Below are positions 27,300 to 35,482 of a stretch of 42,570 nt of DNA, piece by piece. This stretch comes from Burkholderiales bacterium (GTDB lineage Bacteria > Pseudomonadota > Gammaproteobacteria > Burkholderiales > Casimicrobiaceae): contig JANXUB010000038.1 of assembly GCA_025352105.1 (NCBI GenBank), positions 1-42,570 on the forward strand, in the 5' to 3' direction. The translations under genes and the position numbers were made by a program. Each line of letters begins with the position of its first letter. Positions within the stretch are counted from its first letter, which is position 1. Below the pieces are notes generated by a model. That model worked only from the letters and a program-made list of their open reading frames with translations. It made no database searches and was not told where the DNA came from.

Positions 27300-27934
27300 C
27301 GCTGCTCTCCCGTCGGTGCCGTCGGTCGAGGCTTGTGGCTTAAGCGAAGGGCCACTGCGGAGATACTGAGCCGAGAGCGCTGCAGGGCCTCCAGACTGAC
27401 TTCAAAGCGCCACTCGCCAGCCAACCGGTAAGCACCGATAATGCCGCCATCAGCTGTGAAATCTGCGTAGTTGCTGAGCGTCAGAACGGGTCGGTCATGC
27501 AGCGCTGAGAGCCACTCGCGTGGTGCGGGGCGCACATCGGCATGGAGCCACACAATGTTGCAACCGGGCACCTGCGCGGGCGAGGTAACTTGTCGCCACA
27601 TTACCGGGAGTCGCCGCACTTCGCGTTGCGTATCGCCCACAATCGCAGCGGTTGCTGACGCAACGGGCGCTGTCAACGAACCGCCATGCGCGAAACATAC
27701 CGTAAGGCCTTTGCTCGCAGCATCGCCGGGCCACGACGTGTAGCGCGCGATGTTAACGATGAAATCAGACAGATCACCCGCATCGGCAATGCTGTCAGCC
27801 GACGCCGCAGGCGAGACAGGAGATAGCGAAAAGACACACAGCACAAAACCAAAAACCGACGCAAGGTTGCGTCGGTTTTGACCGGTCTTGTCTAACCGTT
27901 GGTACGCGGGCGCTGCCTTGCCTATGTGCAGCAA
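27296..27934 (-). CDS. yfiR: YfiR family (DUF4154) periplasmic repressor
   Basis: A DUF4154/YfiR protein, the periplasmic inhibitor of YfiN in the P. aeruginosa system. Recognisable parts are DFIVNIARYTSWPGD, LTVCFAHGG, GCNIVWLHADV, VLTLSNYADFTADGGIIGAY and the terminal RLSISAVALRLS. A hydrophobic export segment (ASVFGFVLCVFSLSPVSPA) precedes ASADS. The start is uncertain. The TTG at 27934 gives 212 residues and a basic stretch before the hydrophobic core. A GTG at 27844 gives 182 residues but a signal peptide without basic residues. An ATG at 28030 would lie inside ftsH. A hairpin (27856-27875) sits between the first two. The stop overlaps the yfiN start (ATGA). Confidence 0.8.
   Translation of the reverse strand: MLHIGKAAPAYQRLDKTGQNRRNLASVFGFVLCVFSLSPVSPAASADSIADAGDLSDFIVNIARYTSWPGDAASKGLTVCFAHGGSLTAPVASATAAIVGDTQREVRRLPVMWRQVTSPAQVPGCNIVWLHADVRPAPREWLSALHDRPVLTLSNYADFTADGGIIGAYRLAGEWRFEVSLEALQRSRLSISAVALRLSHKPRPTAPTGEQR
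27851..27875 (-). terminator. Terminator-like hairpin within the yfiR 5' region
   Basis: On the minus strand CCGACGCAA and TTGCGTCGG (27856-27875) form a perfect 9-base stem with a 2-base spacer, followed by TTTTTGGTTTT. It lies 103 bases after the ftsH stop and either just upstream of, or inside, the yfiR coding sequence, depending on the true start. It may end ftsH transcripts and limit read-through into yfiRNB. Confidence 0.75.
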
Positions 27935-27977
27935 GGCTCGCGCATCACCGTCAGCATCAGGCGACAGCTGATCCCGT

Positions 27978-29927
27978 TTACGGCGACTCGGGCGCAGCTT
28001 TTGGAGAAACTGCAGCAGGCGTTGTTGCATCAACCTTGCTTTCACCACCGTCAGTAGATACCGGCGTAGCGGTTCCTGCCGAAGAGTCATCACCTTTGCC
28101 AGTCGGCGTGTTGTAGGACTTGATCGCGCGCACTGTGCGACCGGCCATGATGTCGGCAATTTGGTCGGCATCAATGGTTTCGTATTCCATGAGCGCGGCG
28201 GTCATGGCCTCAACTTGCGGCGCATAATCTTGCAGAATTTTCGTCGACACGGCGTACTGCTCGTCGATGATGCGACGAATTTCCAGATCCACTTTTTGCA
28301 GCGTTTCATTGGACACGTTTTGCGTCTGCGTCACGCTGCGACCAAGGAACACTTCGCCTTCGTTTTCGGCGTAAACCATCGGGCCGAGCAAGTCGCTCAT
28401 GCCGTAACGCGTGACCATGTCGCGGGCAATTTTCGTTGCCCGCTCAAAGTCGTTCGACGCACCCGTGGAAATGTTCTTGACGAACAAGTCCTCGGCAATT
28501 CGTCCACCAAAAAGCACCGAAATTTCTGTCAACATCTGATCTTTGTACATCGAGATGCGATCACGCGCCGGGAGTTGCCAAGTCACGCCCAGAGCACGTC
28601 CACGCGGGATGATGGTGACCTTATGCACCGGATCGGCTTTGGGCATGATCGTCGCGATGATGGCGTGGCCGGATTCGTGATACGCCGTGGCACGTTTTTC
28701 CTCATCGGAAAGCACCATCGATTTGCGCTCAGCGCCCATGTAAATCTTGTCTTTGGCGCGCTCAAAGTCGTCCATATCCACCAAACGCTTGTTGCTGCGC
28801 GCAGCGAACAGCGCTGCCTCGTTCACCAGATTGGCGATATCGGCACCGGACAAGCCGGGGCAACCACGAGCAATCACATGCGCATTCACATCAGCCGCAA
28901 TCGGCACCTTGCGCATATGCACTTGCAGAATCTGCTCGCGGCCACGAATGTCGGGAAGCGGAACGACCACCTGACGATCAAAGCGACCTGGACGCAAGAG
29001 CGCGGGATCCAGCACGTCAGGGCGATTGGTCGCGGCGACCACGATCACGCCTTGCGAGCCCTCGAAGCCGTCCATTTCGACGAGCATCTGGTTGAGCGTT
29101 TGTTCACGCTCATCGTTACCGCCGCCGAGGCCTGCGCCACGTTGGCGACCGACCGCATCGATCTCGTCAATGAAGATGATGCAAGGCGCACTTTTCTTCG
29201 CCTGATCGAACATGTCGCGCACACGGGCCGCGCCCACGCCGACGAACATTTCAACGAAATCAGAGCCCGAAATCGCGAAGAACGGCACTTTTGCCTCGCC
29301 AGCAATCGCCTTGGCGAGCAGCGTCTTACCGGTACCCGGTGAGCCCACGAGCAGCACGCCTCGCGGAATCTTGCCGCCCAGCTTTTGGAATTTACTCGGG
29401 TCTTTCAGGAAGTCCACAATCTCCGTGACTTCCTCTTTTGCCTCGTCACAACCAGCAACGTCGGCAAACGTAACGGTGTTGTTGGTCTCGTCAACCATCT
29501 TGGCGCGACTCTTGCCGAAGCTGAACGCGCCGCCTTTGCCGCCGCCCTGCATCTGGCGCATCATGAACACCCACGCACCGATCAACAGCAGGATCGGGCC
29601 GAACGAGAACAGGACTGAGCTCAAAAACGATTGCTGCTCTTCCGGTTTGCCGGAGAACTTGACGTTGTTTTTGAGCAGATCGTTGATCAAATCCTTGTCG
29701 TAGCCGCCGGGGATATATGTGGCCTTTTTGCCATCGGCGGTGCGGTATTCGACGTTGCGGCCTTCAATGCCGACCTCGCTGACCTTGCCGCCGCGAACCT
29801 CTTCGATAAACGTCGAATACGCCACGGCATCACTCTTGCGGCTCGACTTGTCGAACTGCTGAACGACAGTGAGCACAACCAAGCCGATGACGACCCAGAT
29901 ACCGATATTTTTGAGCATGTTATTCAA
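27978..29927 (-). CDS. ftsH: ATP-dependent zinc metalloprotease FtsH
   Basis: A 649-residue inner-membrane AAA+ protease. Two membrane segments (residues about 7-25 and 100-122) flank a small periplasmic domain. Walker A is GSPGTGKT (about residue 200) and Walker [12 protein letters not shown], then the second region of homology, [20 protein letters not shown]. The zinc-binding motif is HESGH in the peptidase domain. The C-terminal tail is rich in Ser, Thr and Pro. I chose the TTG at 29927: GGAG lies eight bases before it, while the ATG at 29918 would be 17 bases from that site. The resulting start, MNNMLKN, is like other betaproteobacterial FtsH proteins. It degrades membrane proteins and regulators. 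It is followed by yfiR, not by the rlmE/folP genes that often neighbour it. Confidence 0.96.
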   Translation of the reverse strand: MNNMLKNIGIWVVIGLVVLTVVQQFDKSSRKSDAVAYSTFIEEVRGGKVSEVGIEGRNVEYRTADGKKATYIPGGYDKDLINDLLKNNVKFSGKPEEQQSFLSSVLFSFGPILLLIGAWVFMMRQMQGGGKGGAFSFGKSRAKMVDETNNTVTFADVAGCDEAKEEVTEIVDFLKDPSKFQKLGGKIPRGVLLVGSPGTGKTLLAKAIAGEAKVPFFAISGSDFVEMFVGVGAARVRDMFDQAKKSAPCIIFIDEIDAVGRQRGAGLGGGNDEREQTLNQMLVEMDGFEGSQGVIVVAATNRPDVLDPALLRPGRFDRQVVVPLPDIRGREQILQVHMRKVPIAADVNAHVIARGCPGLSGADIANLVNEAALFAARSNKRLVDMDDFERAKDKIYMGAERKSMVLSDEEKRATAYHESGHAIIATIMPKADPVHKVTIIPRGRALGVTWQLPARDRISMYKDQMLTEISVLFGGRIAEDLFVKNISTGASNDFERATKIARDMVTRYGMSDLLGPMVYAENEGEVFLGRSVTQTQNVSNETLQKVDLEIRRIIDEQYAVSTKILQDYAPQVEAMTAALMEYETIDADQIADIMAGRTVRAIKSYNTPTGKGDDSSAGTATPVSTDGGESKVDATTPAAVSPKAAPESP

Positions 29928-30204
29928 GCAAACGACTCCGGTAACCGCATATTTCCGTGAAGGACGGAGCGTTGCAGCCACACTTACATACGATTTTAAG
30001 GGCGAATACAGTTTTTCAAGGTGCAAAACGCAATCATTGGGCAATCCGTTGATTTATGTCGCCAAACAAAGACAATCGTGGAACCTCAAGCGGCAGGCAA
30101 AGGCGTTTTCGGACGCGAGATGGGGTTAACCGGAAAAACAAATTTTTGTCGGCTCGAAAATAAGCATCACCTTCCCGTAATGACTACTTTGCGCGCTTAG
30201 CCCA

Positions 30205-30224
30205 AGTGAAATCTACGTTTCACT
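30205..30224. repeat. Perfect inverted repeat between ftsH and ndk
   Basis: AGTGAAA and TTTCACT around TCTACG form a perfect 7-base dyad. It lies 278 bases before ftsH and 231 before ndk in a 527-base gap that otherwise holds only the candidate ndk promoter and a shared 16-base motif. It could be an operator; no regulator is assigned. Confidence 0.45.
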
Positions 30225-30236
30225 CAAAAGCTGATA
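30221..30236 (+). other. CACTCAAAAGCTGATA motif, copy 2
   Basis: Matches copy 3 at 35378-35393 in 15 of 16 bases and shares the 11-base core with copy 1 (4375-4385). It overlaps the right arm of the AGTGAAA/TTTCACT dyad and lies about 220 bases before ndk. Confidence 0.45.
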
Positions 30237-30316
30237 GCGAATATATAAGTCAAAGCGCCAACATTTGACGCGCATGACGCTCGTGGCGGTGCAAACCACT
30301 CCGCCACGGGCTTCAC

Positions 30317-30325
30317 TGCTACAAT
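30317..30325 (+). promoter_or_regulatory. Candidate extended -10 promoter for ndk
   Basis: TGCTACAAT has the TGn extension and a 5/6 match to TATAAT. It lies about 130 bases before the ndk ATG, implying a leader of roughly 120 bases. There is no clear -35 at the proper distance; a TTGACG at 30265 is too far away. Confidence 0.5.
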
Positions 30326-30454
30326 TTAAGGCTTTGTTTCATAAGCGTTTTTCGGGATTTTGGTGCTTGGTTTTTTGTTGCGGAAAGTCTTTTCCGCGCT
30401 CAAGCCCGCCGTCGTACCCGACTTATCGCTTGCCTAACCTTTCGGAGAATCACA

Positions 30455-30880
30455 ATGGCTATCGAACGTACCTTTTCCATCATCAAACCTGACGCAGTCG
30501 CGAAAAACGCCATCGGCGCCATCGTCGGTCGCTTCGAAGCCGCTGGCCTCAAAGTCATCGCTTCGCGCATGGCGCACCTCTCGCAGGCCGAAGCTGAAGG
30601 CTTCTACGCCGTGCACAGCGCACGTCCATTCTTCAAGGATCTGGTCAGCTTCATGATTTCCGGCCCGGTGGTTCTGCAAGTGTTGCAAGGCGAAAACGCA
30701 ATTGCCAAAAACCGCGACCTGATGGGCGCTACAGACCCGAAGAAGGCCGCTCCTGGCACGATACGCGCTGACTTCGCTGACTCAATCGACGCTAACGCCG
30801 TTCACGGCTCTGACGCGCCCGAGACCGCTGCGCAAGAAATCGCTTATTTCTTCCCGGCCAGCCAGGTATTCGGCAAGTAA
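30455..30880 (+). CDS. ndk: Nucleoside diphosphate kinase
   Basis: A 141-residue enzyme that transfers the gamma-phosphate of ATP to nucleoside diphosphates through a phosphohistidine. The start [19 protein letters not shown] is the family N-terminus. The catalytic histidine is in [16 protein letters not shown]. The length equals that of other bacterial Ndk proteins. It starts at ATG with CGGAG upstream. It is first in the long ndk-rlmN-pilW-rodZ-ispG-hisS run that is conserved in Burkholderiales. Confidence 0.98.
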   Translation: MAIERTFSIIKPDAVAKNAIGAIVGRFEAAGLKVIASRMAHLSQAEAEGFYAVHSARPFFKDLVSFMISGPVVLQVLQGENAIAKNRDLMGATDPKKAAPGTIRADFADSIDANAVHGSDAPETAAQEIAYFFPASQVFGK

Positions 30881-30922
30881 GCACCGCTGACCCAGTCTCG
30901 CGCGCATGACGATTCACCTTCA

Positions 30923-32065
30923 GTGGCTGATCTCCAAAATCTTCTTGAGCTAAACCAGCCTGCGCTGGCCGCTTTTTTCGCCCAGGTCGGCGAAAAACCG
31001 TCCAGCGTGAAGATGCGCGCGAAACAAACCCTCAAATGGCTGCATCAATCGCAGGTCACTGATTTCTCCGCGATGACTGACATCGCAAAAACCACCCGCG
31101 ACACCCTCGCCGCGCATTCGGAAATCCGCGATCTCACGGTCATCACGGACAAAACGGCCAGTGACGGCACCCGCAAGTGGCTGTTTGACGTCGGAAGCAG
31201 CGCAGTGGACGCGGTGTTCATCCCCGAGGATGATCGCGGCACGCTGTGCATCTCGTCGCAGGCGGGTTGCGCACTCGATTGCGCGTTTTGCTCGACGGGC
31301 AAACAGGGTTTCAACCGCAATCTCTCGACCGCCGAAATCATCGGTCAGCTTCGTTACGCAGATCGCGTGCTGAAAGCTGATATCGGCATCGTGGGCCGCA
31401 CGCTCGATGGCGTACAGCCGGTCACCAATGTGGTGATGATGGGTATGGGCGAGCCCCTCGCCAATTTCGAAGCCGTTGTGCCCGCCCTGGAATTGATGCT
31501 CGACGACAACGCTTACGGTCTGTCGCGCCGTCGCGTGACCGTATCCACCTCGGGTCTGGTGCCGCAGATTGATGAGCTCTCGAAGCGCTGCCCGGTCGCA
31601 CTGGCTGTGAGCCTGCATGCGCCCACAGACGCGCTGCGCGATGTGCTGGTGCCAATCAACAAGCGCTATCCGATTGCTGAGCTGCTCGCGGCCTGCAACC
31701 GCTACCTTGAGTTCGCGCCGCGCGACTTCATCACGTTTGAATACGTGATGCTCGACGGTGTGAACGATCAGCCCGAGCACGCCGACGCGTTGATCAAAAT
31801 CGCGCGGCAGGTGCCCTGCAAATTGAATCTGATTCCGTTTAATCCGTTCCCGAACTCCGAATTCAAAAAGTCACCTCGCGAACGCATCCTCGCCTTTCAA
31901 CGGCGCTTGTCGGATGCGGGCATTGTGACGACAATCCGGAAGACACGCGGCGACGATATCGACGCAGCTTGCGGGCAGCTGGCCGGTCAGATCAACGACC
32001 GCACCCGCCGCACGCAAAAGGTAATCGCGATTCATGCCGCCCGAACTGTCGGCGCGACGCCATAA
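30923..32065 (+). CDS. rlmN: Dual-specificity 23S rRNA/tRNA methyltransferase RlmN
   Basis: A 380-residue radical SAM enzyme that methylates C2 of A2503 in 23S rRNA and of A37 in some tRNAs. The iron-sulfur cluster cysteines are in [14 protein letters not shown] (CxxxCxxC, about residues 112-119). Further motifs are [33 protein letters not shown] and [13 protein letters not shown] catalytic cysteine near the C-terminus ([12 protein letters not shown]) completes the methyl-transfer pair. The start is the GTG at 30923, as [10 protein letters not shown] is the expected N-terminus and no in-frame ATG lies near. It lies 42 bases after ndk. Confidence 0.97.
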   Translation: MADLQNLLELNQPALAAFFAQVGEKPSSVKMRAKQTLKWLHQSQVTDFSAMTDIAKTTRDTLAAHSEIRDLTVITDKTASDGTRKWLFDVGSSAVDAVFIPEDDRGTLCISSQAGCALDCAFCSTGKQGFNRNLSTAEIIGQLRYADRVLKADIGIVGRTLDGVQPVTNVVMMGMGEPLANFEAVVPALELMLDDNAYGLSRRRVTVSTSGLVPQIDELSKRCPVALAVSLHAPTDALRDVLVPINKRYPIAELLAACNRYLEFAPRDFITFEYVMLDGVNDQPEHADALIKIARQVPCKLNLIPFNPFPNSEFKKSPRERILAFQRRLSDAGIVTTIRKTRGDDIDAACGQLAGQINDRTRRTQKVIAIHAARTVGATP

Positions 32066-32108
32066 TGGGTGTTGCAACAAGTTCCACTTCAGGCTTAAGG
32101 GAAACGCT

Positions 32109-32918
32109 TTGAACACTACGTACGGTCTCCTCAAGTTTTCCGCGCTGTGCGGATTGATGACGCTTTTCGCGGGTTGCAGCGGTTTTGGCAAAACAGCCGA
32201 GACGGCAGAAGAGGCGCAGACGACCACGCAAAGTAGCTCGGAAAATCCACTGCGATATCGTGCCCGGGTGCACACCGAACTCGCGTCGAACTATTTTCAG
32301 CGCGGGCAAATGGCCGTAGCGCTGGAAGAGTTAAACGAGGCCGTGCGCCTTGATGCGAAATACGGCGTGGCGCACAGCATTTTGGGGCTCGTGTATGCCG
32401 ATCTGGGCGATCTGGTCAAAGCCGAAGCATCCTTCAAAACGGCGGTCGCCGTCGCCCCTGCCGAGGGCGATATTCGCAACAATTACGGCTCGTTTCTGTG
32501 TCGTCAAAGTCGCGCCAAAGAAGGCCTTGAGCAGTTTGACGCGGCGCTTCGTTTGCCACTTTACTCAACCCCCAATATCGCGCTGGAAAACGCTGGCAGC
32601 TGTGCTCTTGCGGCGAGCCTGATTCGCCCAGCCGAGAGCTACTTTGCCCGGCTGGTACAAATTCAACCACTCAATTCGCGCGGCTATCAGGGGCTTGCGG
32701 CGATTGCGTTGAAGACTTCACGTTTTGACGAAGTACGCCGCCAGGTGCGTATGGGTCTCAACGCGCAGCCTACGAGCCCGGAGCTGTACTTTTATGGTGC
32801 CTGCGCAGAGCGTCGACTGAGCGACAAGGCAACCGAAGACAGCTACACGCAGCAACTCCGCTCGCGCTTTGTCGATTCGCCCCTAAACGAACAATTGCGC
32901 AAAGGAGGCTGCGATTGA
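32109..32918 (+). CDS. pilW: Type IV pilus biogenesis/stability lipoprotein PilW (PilF)
   Basis: A 269-residue lipoprotein made of TPR repeats that helps the PilQ secretin assemble in the outer membrane. The signal peptide ends in lipobox LFAGC (Cys near residue 21). TPR units start at residues about 55-190 (ASNYFQRGQMAVALEELNEA, then HSILGLVYADLGDLVKAEAS). NNYGSFLCRQSRAKEGLEQF is the characteristic PilF/PilW segment. The TTG at 32109 is the only start that gives a normal signal peptide, and AAGGGAA precedes it. It lies between rlmN and rodZ and overlaps rodZ by four bases (TTGA). No other pilus genes are in the window. Confidence 0.92.
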   Translation: MNTTYGLLKFSALCGLMTLFAGCSGFGKTAETAEEAQTTTQSSSENPLRYRARVHTELASNYFQRGQMAVALEELNEAVRLDAKYGVAHSILGLVYADLGDLVKAEASFKTAVAVAPAEGDIRNNYGSFLCRQSRAKEGLEQFDAALRLPLYSTPNIALENAGSCALAASLIRPAESYFARLVQIQPLNSRGYQGLAAIALKTSRFDEVRRQVRMGLNAQPTSPELYFYGACAERRLSDKATEDSYTQQLRSRFVDSPLNEQLRKGGCD

Positions 32919-33919
32919 GTGCAATTGACGACTCGGCCCCGTCTGGCGCTGTGACTATTCCCGCGTCGGCAGACAAGACGCCGGGTGCTCTGCTGCGCGA
33001 AGCGCGCGAGCGAGCGGGCCTGTCGCAAGACGACATCGCGGGCAAGCTGAAACTCGCGCCGCGCCAGATCGCCGCGATTGAATCGGGAGACTGGAACTCG
33101 CTGCCCGAGCGCACGTTTACGCGCGGCTTTATGCGCAGCTACGCGCGCATCGTCGGCCTTGATCCCAATATCGTGGGCCTTGATCGCTCGCCGTCGCAGC
33201 CCAATGCCGGTGGCGAATTGAAGCCAACACCGGAGGCCATCGGCGAGGTCACGATGGAGCATGATCGCGGCCGAACAAGCGCTGCCCGCTGGGCAGTGCC
33301 ATTGTTGTTGGTAGCGGTTTTGGCAGCAGGGGTCGCCTATTTTCAATGGGGCGAACTAATCAGCCTTGGCACGCTAAAAATCGGCACTCCATCGGCGCAA
33401 TCAAGCGCTGCAAAAACGCCCTCGTCTGCGCCCAATTCAGTGGCAGCCTCCGCTCAACCGATTCCGTCGAACGCGTCGAATGCGCCGAACGCGCCGAACG
33501 CGCCGTCAGATGCGGCGACGGCACAACCGGGCTCCTCAGGAAGCGTGATCGCGCCTGCGAACTCCGCTGGTGCAAAAGAATCAGCAGCAACAACGGCACC
33601 AACGCCTTTGTTGCTGCCCGTTGAGCCTGTCGCCAGTGCCATGGCAACGCTCGCGCCTGCGCCCTGGCTGGCACCCGCGAGCCCCGGCGAAAAACGCATC
33701 ACCATCACCTTCAAAGGAAAGTCGTGGACAGAGGTGCGCAGCAAAGGCGACGTGATTTATTCGGAAGCGTCACTGCCCGGCACTAAAGAGTTCAATGGTG
33801 CGCCGCCGCTCTCATTTATCGTCGGAAATGCGAGTAACGTTGTGCTCAACATCGATGGCAAGCCTTACGACATGAGCTCGATAACGCGCAACGATGTTGC
33901 GCGCTTCCGCATTGAATAG
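32915..33919 (+). CDS. rodZ: Cell-shape protein RodZ
   Basis: A 334-residue single-pass membrane protein that links MreB filaments to the wall-synthesis machinery. The N-terminal helix-turn-helix domain spans about 22-95 (LLREARERAGLSQDDIAGKL, then FTRGFMRSYARIVGLDP), the transmembrane helix about 129-147 (AVPLLLVAVLAAGVAYF). A long Ala/Ser/Pro/Asn linker follows. The periplasmic DUF4115 domain is at about 260-334 (ITFKGKSWTEVRSKGDVIYS). It starts at TTG overlapping the pilW stop, with a strong AAAGGAGG 6-14 bases upstream. The linker includes four 9-base tandem units coding Ser/Pro-Asn-Ala. Confidence 0.95.
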   Translation: MSAIDDSAPSGAVTIPASADKTPGALLREARERAGLSQDDIAGKLKLAPRQIAAIESGDWNSLPERTFTRGFMRSYARIVGLDPNIVGLDRSPSQPNAGGELKPTPEAIGEVTMEHDRGRTSAARWAVPLLLVAVLAAGVAYFQWGELISLGTLKIGTPSAQSSAAKTPSSAPNSVAASAQPIPSNASNAPNAPNAPSDAATAQPGSSGSVIAPANSAGAKESAATTAPTPLLLPVEPVASAMATLAPAPWLAPASPGEKRITITFKGKSWTEVRSKGDVIYSEASLPGTKEFNGAPPLSFIVGNASNVVLNIDGKPYDMSSITRNDVARFRIE

Positions 33920-33937
33920 TTTCGAATAGTTTCAGCC

Positions 33938-35260
33938 ATGGCGATCAGCAGCACAACGATTATCCGGCGTCCCTCACGGCAAGTGCGCATCGGTCATGTG
34001 CTGATGGGCGGCGACGCTCCCATCGTCGTACAGTCAATGACCAACACCGACACCGCCGATATTCAGGGCACGATTGATCAGGTGTTTGCGCTCGCCAACG
34101 CGGGCTCGGAGCTGGTGCGCATCACGGTGAACTCGCCGGAAGCCGCCGCTGCGGTCGCCGCGATTCGCGACGGTCTGGACAAGCTGCATTGCAATGTGCC
34201 GCTGGTCGGCGACTTTCATTTCAACGGCCACAAACTGCTGCGCGACTATCCCGATTGCGCCAAGGCGCTCGCGAAGTACCGCATCAATCCGGGCAACGTC
34301 GGTCGCGGCAACAAGCACGACACGCAGTTTGCGCAGATGATCGAAATCGCCTGTCGCGAAAGCAAGCCCGTGCGCATCGGCGTCAACTGGGGCAGCCTTG
34401 ATCAGGATTTGCTCGGTCGCCTGATGGACGCAAACGCAGCGCTGCCAATGCCGAAATCAGCGCAACAGGTGATGCGCGATGCCCTCGTCATGTCTGCGCT
34501 TGAATCGGCTGCGCTGGCCGAAGACGTGGGCTTGCCGGGGAACCTGATTTGCTTATCCTGCAAGGTCAGCGGCGTACAGGATCTGATCGCTGTCTACACC
34601 GATCTGGCGGCGCGTTGCGACTATCCGTTGCACCTGGGTTTGACCGAGGCCGGCATGGGCAGCAAGGGCATCGTCGCCTCAACCGCCGCCATGGGCATTC
34701 TGTTGCAGCAAGGCATCGGCGACACCATCCGCGTGTCCCTCACGCCGGAGCCCGGCGGAGATCGCACCAAGGAAGTGATCGTTGCGCAGGAAATGCTGCA
34801 AACGATGGGCCTGCGCACCTTCACGCCACTCGTCACTGCCTGCCCCGGCTGCGGTCGCACCACCAGTACGTTTTTTCAGGAACTGGCAGCAAAAACACAA
34901 AGCTACCTGCGCGCGCAAATGCCAGTCTGGCGCGAGCGATATGTTGGTGTCGAAGGCATGAGCGTCGCCGTCATGGGCTGCGTCGTGAACGGCCCCGGCG
35001 AATCCAAAATGGCGAACATCGGCATCAGCCTGCCGGGCACGGGCGAGCTGCCCGTCGCGCCGGTGTACGAGGATGGCAAGAAGACGATCACGCTCAAGGG
35101 CGACCGGATTGCTGAGGAGTTTCAGGCGATGCTGGATGCGTATGTGCAGCGGACTTATGGCAATGGTTCGCCCGGATCGTCGGGACAAACTGATCAGCGA
35201 CATCTGGCAGAAGTGCACGATTCTTCGTCACCGAAAGTCATTCCGATCCACGCAGTGTGA
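33938..35260 (+). CDS. ispG: (E)-4-hydroxy-3-methylbut-2-enyl-diphosphate synthase IspG
   Basis: A 440-residue iron-sulfur enzyme of the MEP isoprenoid pathway that converts MEcPP to HMBPP. The N-terminal barrel has [33 protein letters not shown] and [14 protein letters not shown]. Cluster ligands are the cysteines of ACPGCGRTT and of [12 protein letters not shown], plus the glutamate of the latter. The protein is longer than E. coli IspG (372) because of internal segments (about residues 140-260) that betaproteobacterial IspG proteins share. It lies 18 bases after rodZ and supplies precursors for squalene and other isoprenoids. Confidence 0.97.
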   Translation: MAISSTTIIRRPSRQVRIGHVLMGGDAPIVVQSMTNTDTADIQGTIDQVFALANAGSELVRITVNSPEAAAAVAAIRDGLDKLHCNVPLVGDFHFNGHKLLRDYPDCAKALAKYRINPGNVGRGNKHDTQFAQMIEIACRESKPVRIGVNWGSLDQDLLGRLMDANAALPMPKSAQQVMRDALVMSALESAALAEDVGLPGNLICLSCKVSGVQDLIAVYTDLAARCDYPLHLGLTEAGMGSKGIVASTAAMGILLQQGIGDTIRVSLTPEPGGDRTKEVIVAQEMLQTMGLRTFTPLVTACPGCGRTTSTFFQELAAKTQSYLRAQMPVWRERYVGVEGMSVAVMGCVVNGPGESKMANIGISLPGTGELPVAPVYEDGKKTITLKGDRIAEEFQAMLDAYVQRTYGNGSPGSSGQTDQRHLAEVHDSSSPKVIPIHAV

Positions 35261-35290
35261 AGCGTCTGTAAGTACAGCTTTTCGTTAAAA

Positions 35291-35307
35291 CCCCCAATGT
35301 GTGGGGG
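35291..35307 (-). terminator. Small hairpin after ispG, terminator-like on the minus strand
   Basis: CCCCCA and TGGGGG pair around ATGTG. The T-run (TTTTAA) follows on the minus strand only, where there is no gene to terminate. On the plus strand it is a plain hairpin 31 bases past the ispG stop, possibly limiting read-through or protecting the 3' end. Confidence 0.4.
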
Positions 35308-35377
35308 CTGACGGCAGATATGAGCAAAAGCCGACTACAGCCGCAAATTGCCTGAAGCCCAAATGCAGCGGTTGTTA

Positions 35378-35393
35378 CACGCAAAAGCTGATA
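35378..35393 (+). other. CACGCAAAAGCTGATA motif, copy 3
   Basis: Matches copy 2 (30221-30236) in 15 of 16 bases. It lies 90-105 bases before the hisS start in a 222-base gap between ispG and hisS, a position suited to a promoter-associated site. Confidence 0.45.
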
Positions 35394-35482
35394 AGTGAAG
35401 TTCAGCAGTACTGCCCGCTTCGAAGATTCAAAAATTCAAACCACTCGTGCTAATTCCGATTGGTTTTTCAGTCAGAGCAAGT

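Noticed and set aside
28161-29342. A 393-codon plus-strand open frame
   Set aside because: It is the antisense of ftsH, a typical long shadow frame in G/C-rich DNA.
30265-30325. TTGACG at 30265 as the -35 box for the TACAAT at 30320
   Set aside because: The spacing is 49 bases, far too long; an extended -10 without a -35 explains the site better.
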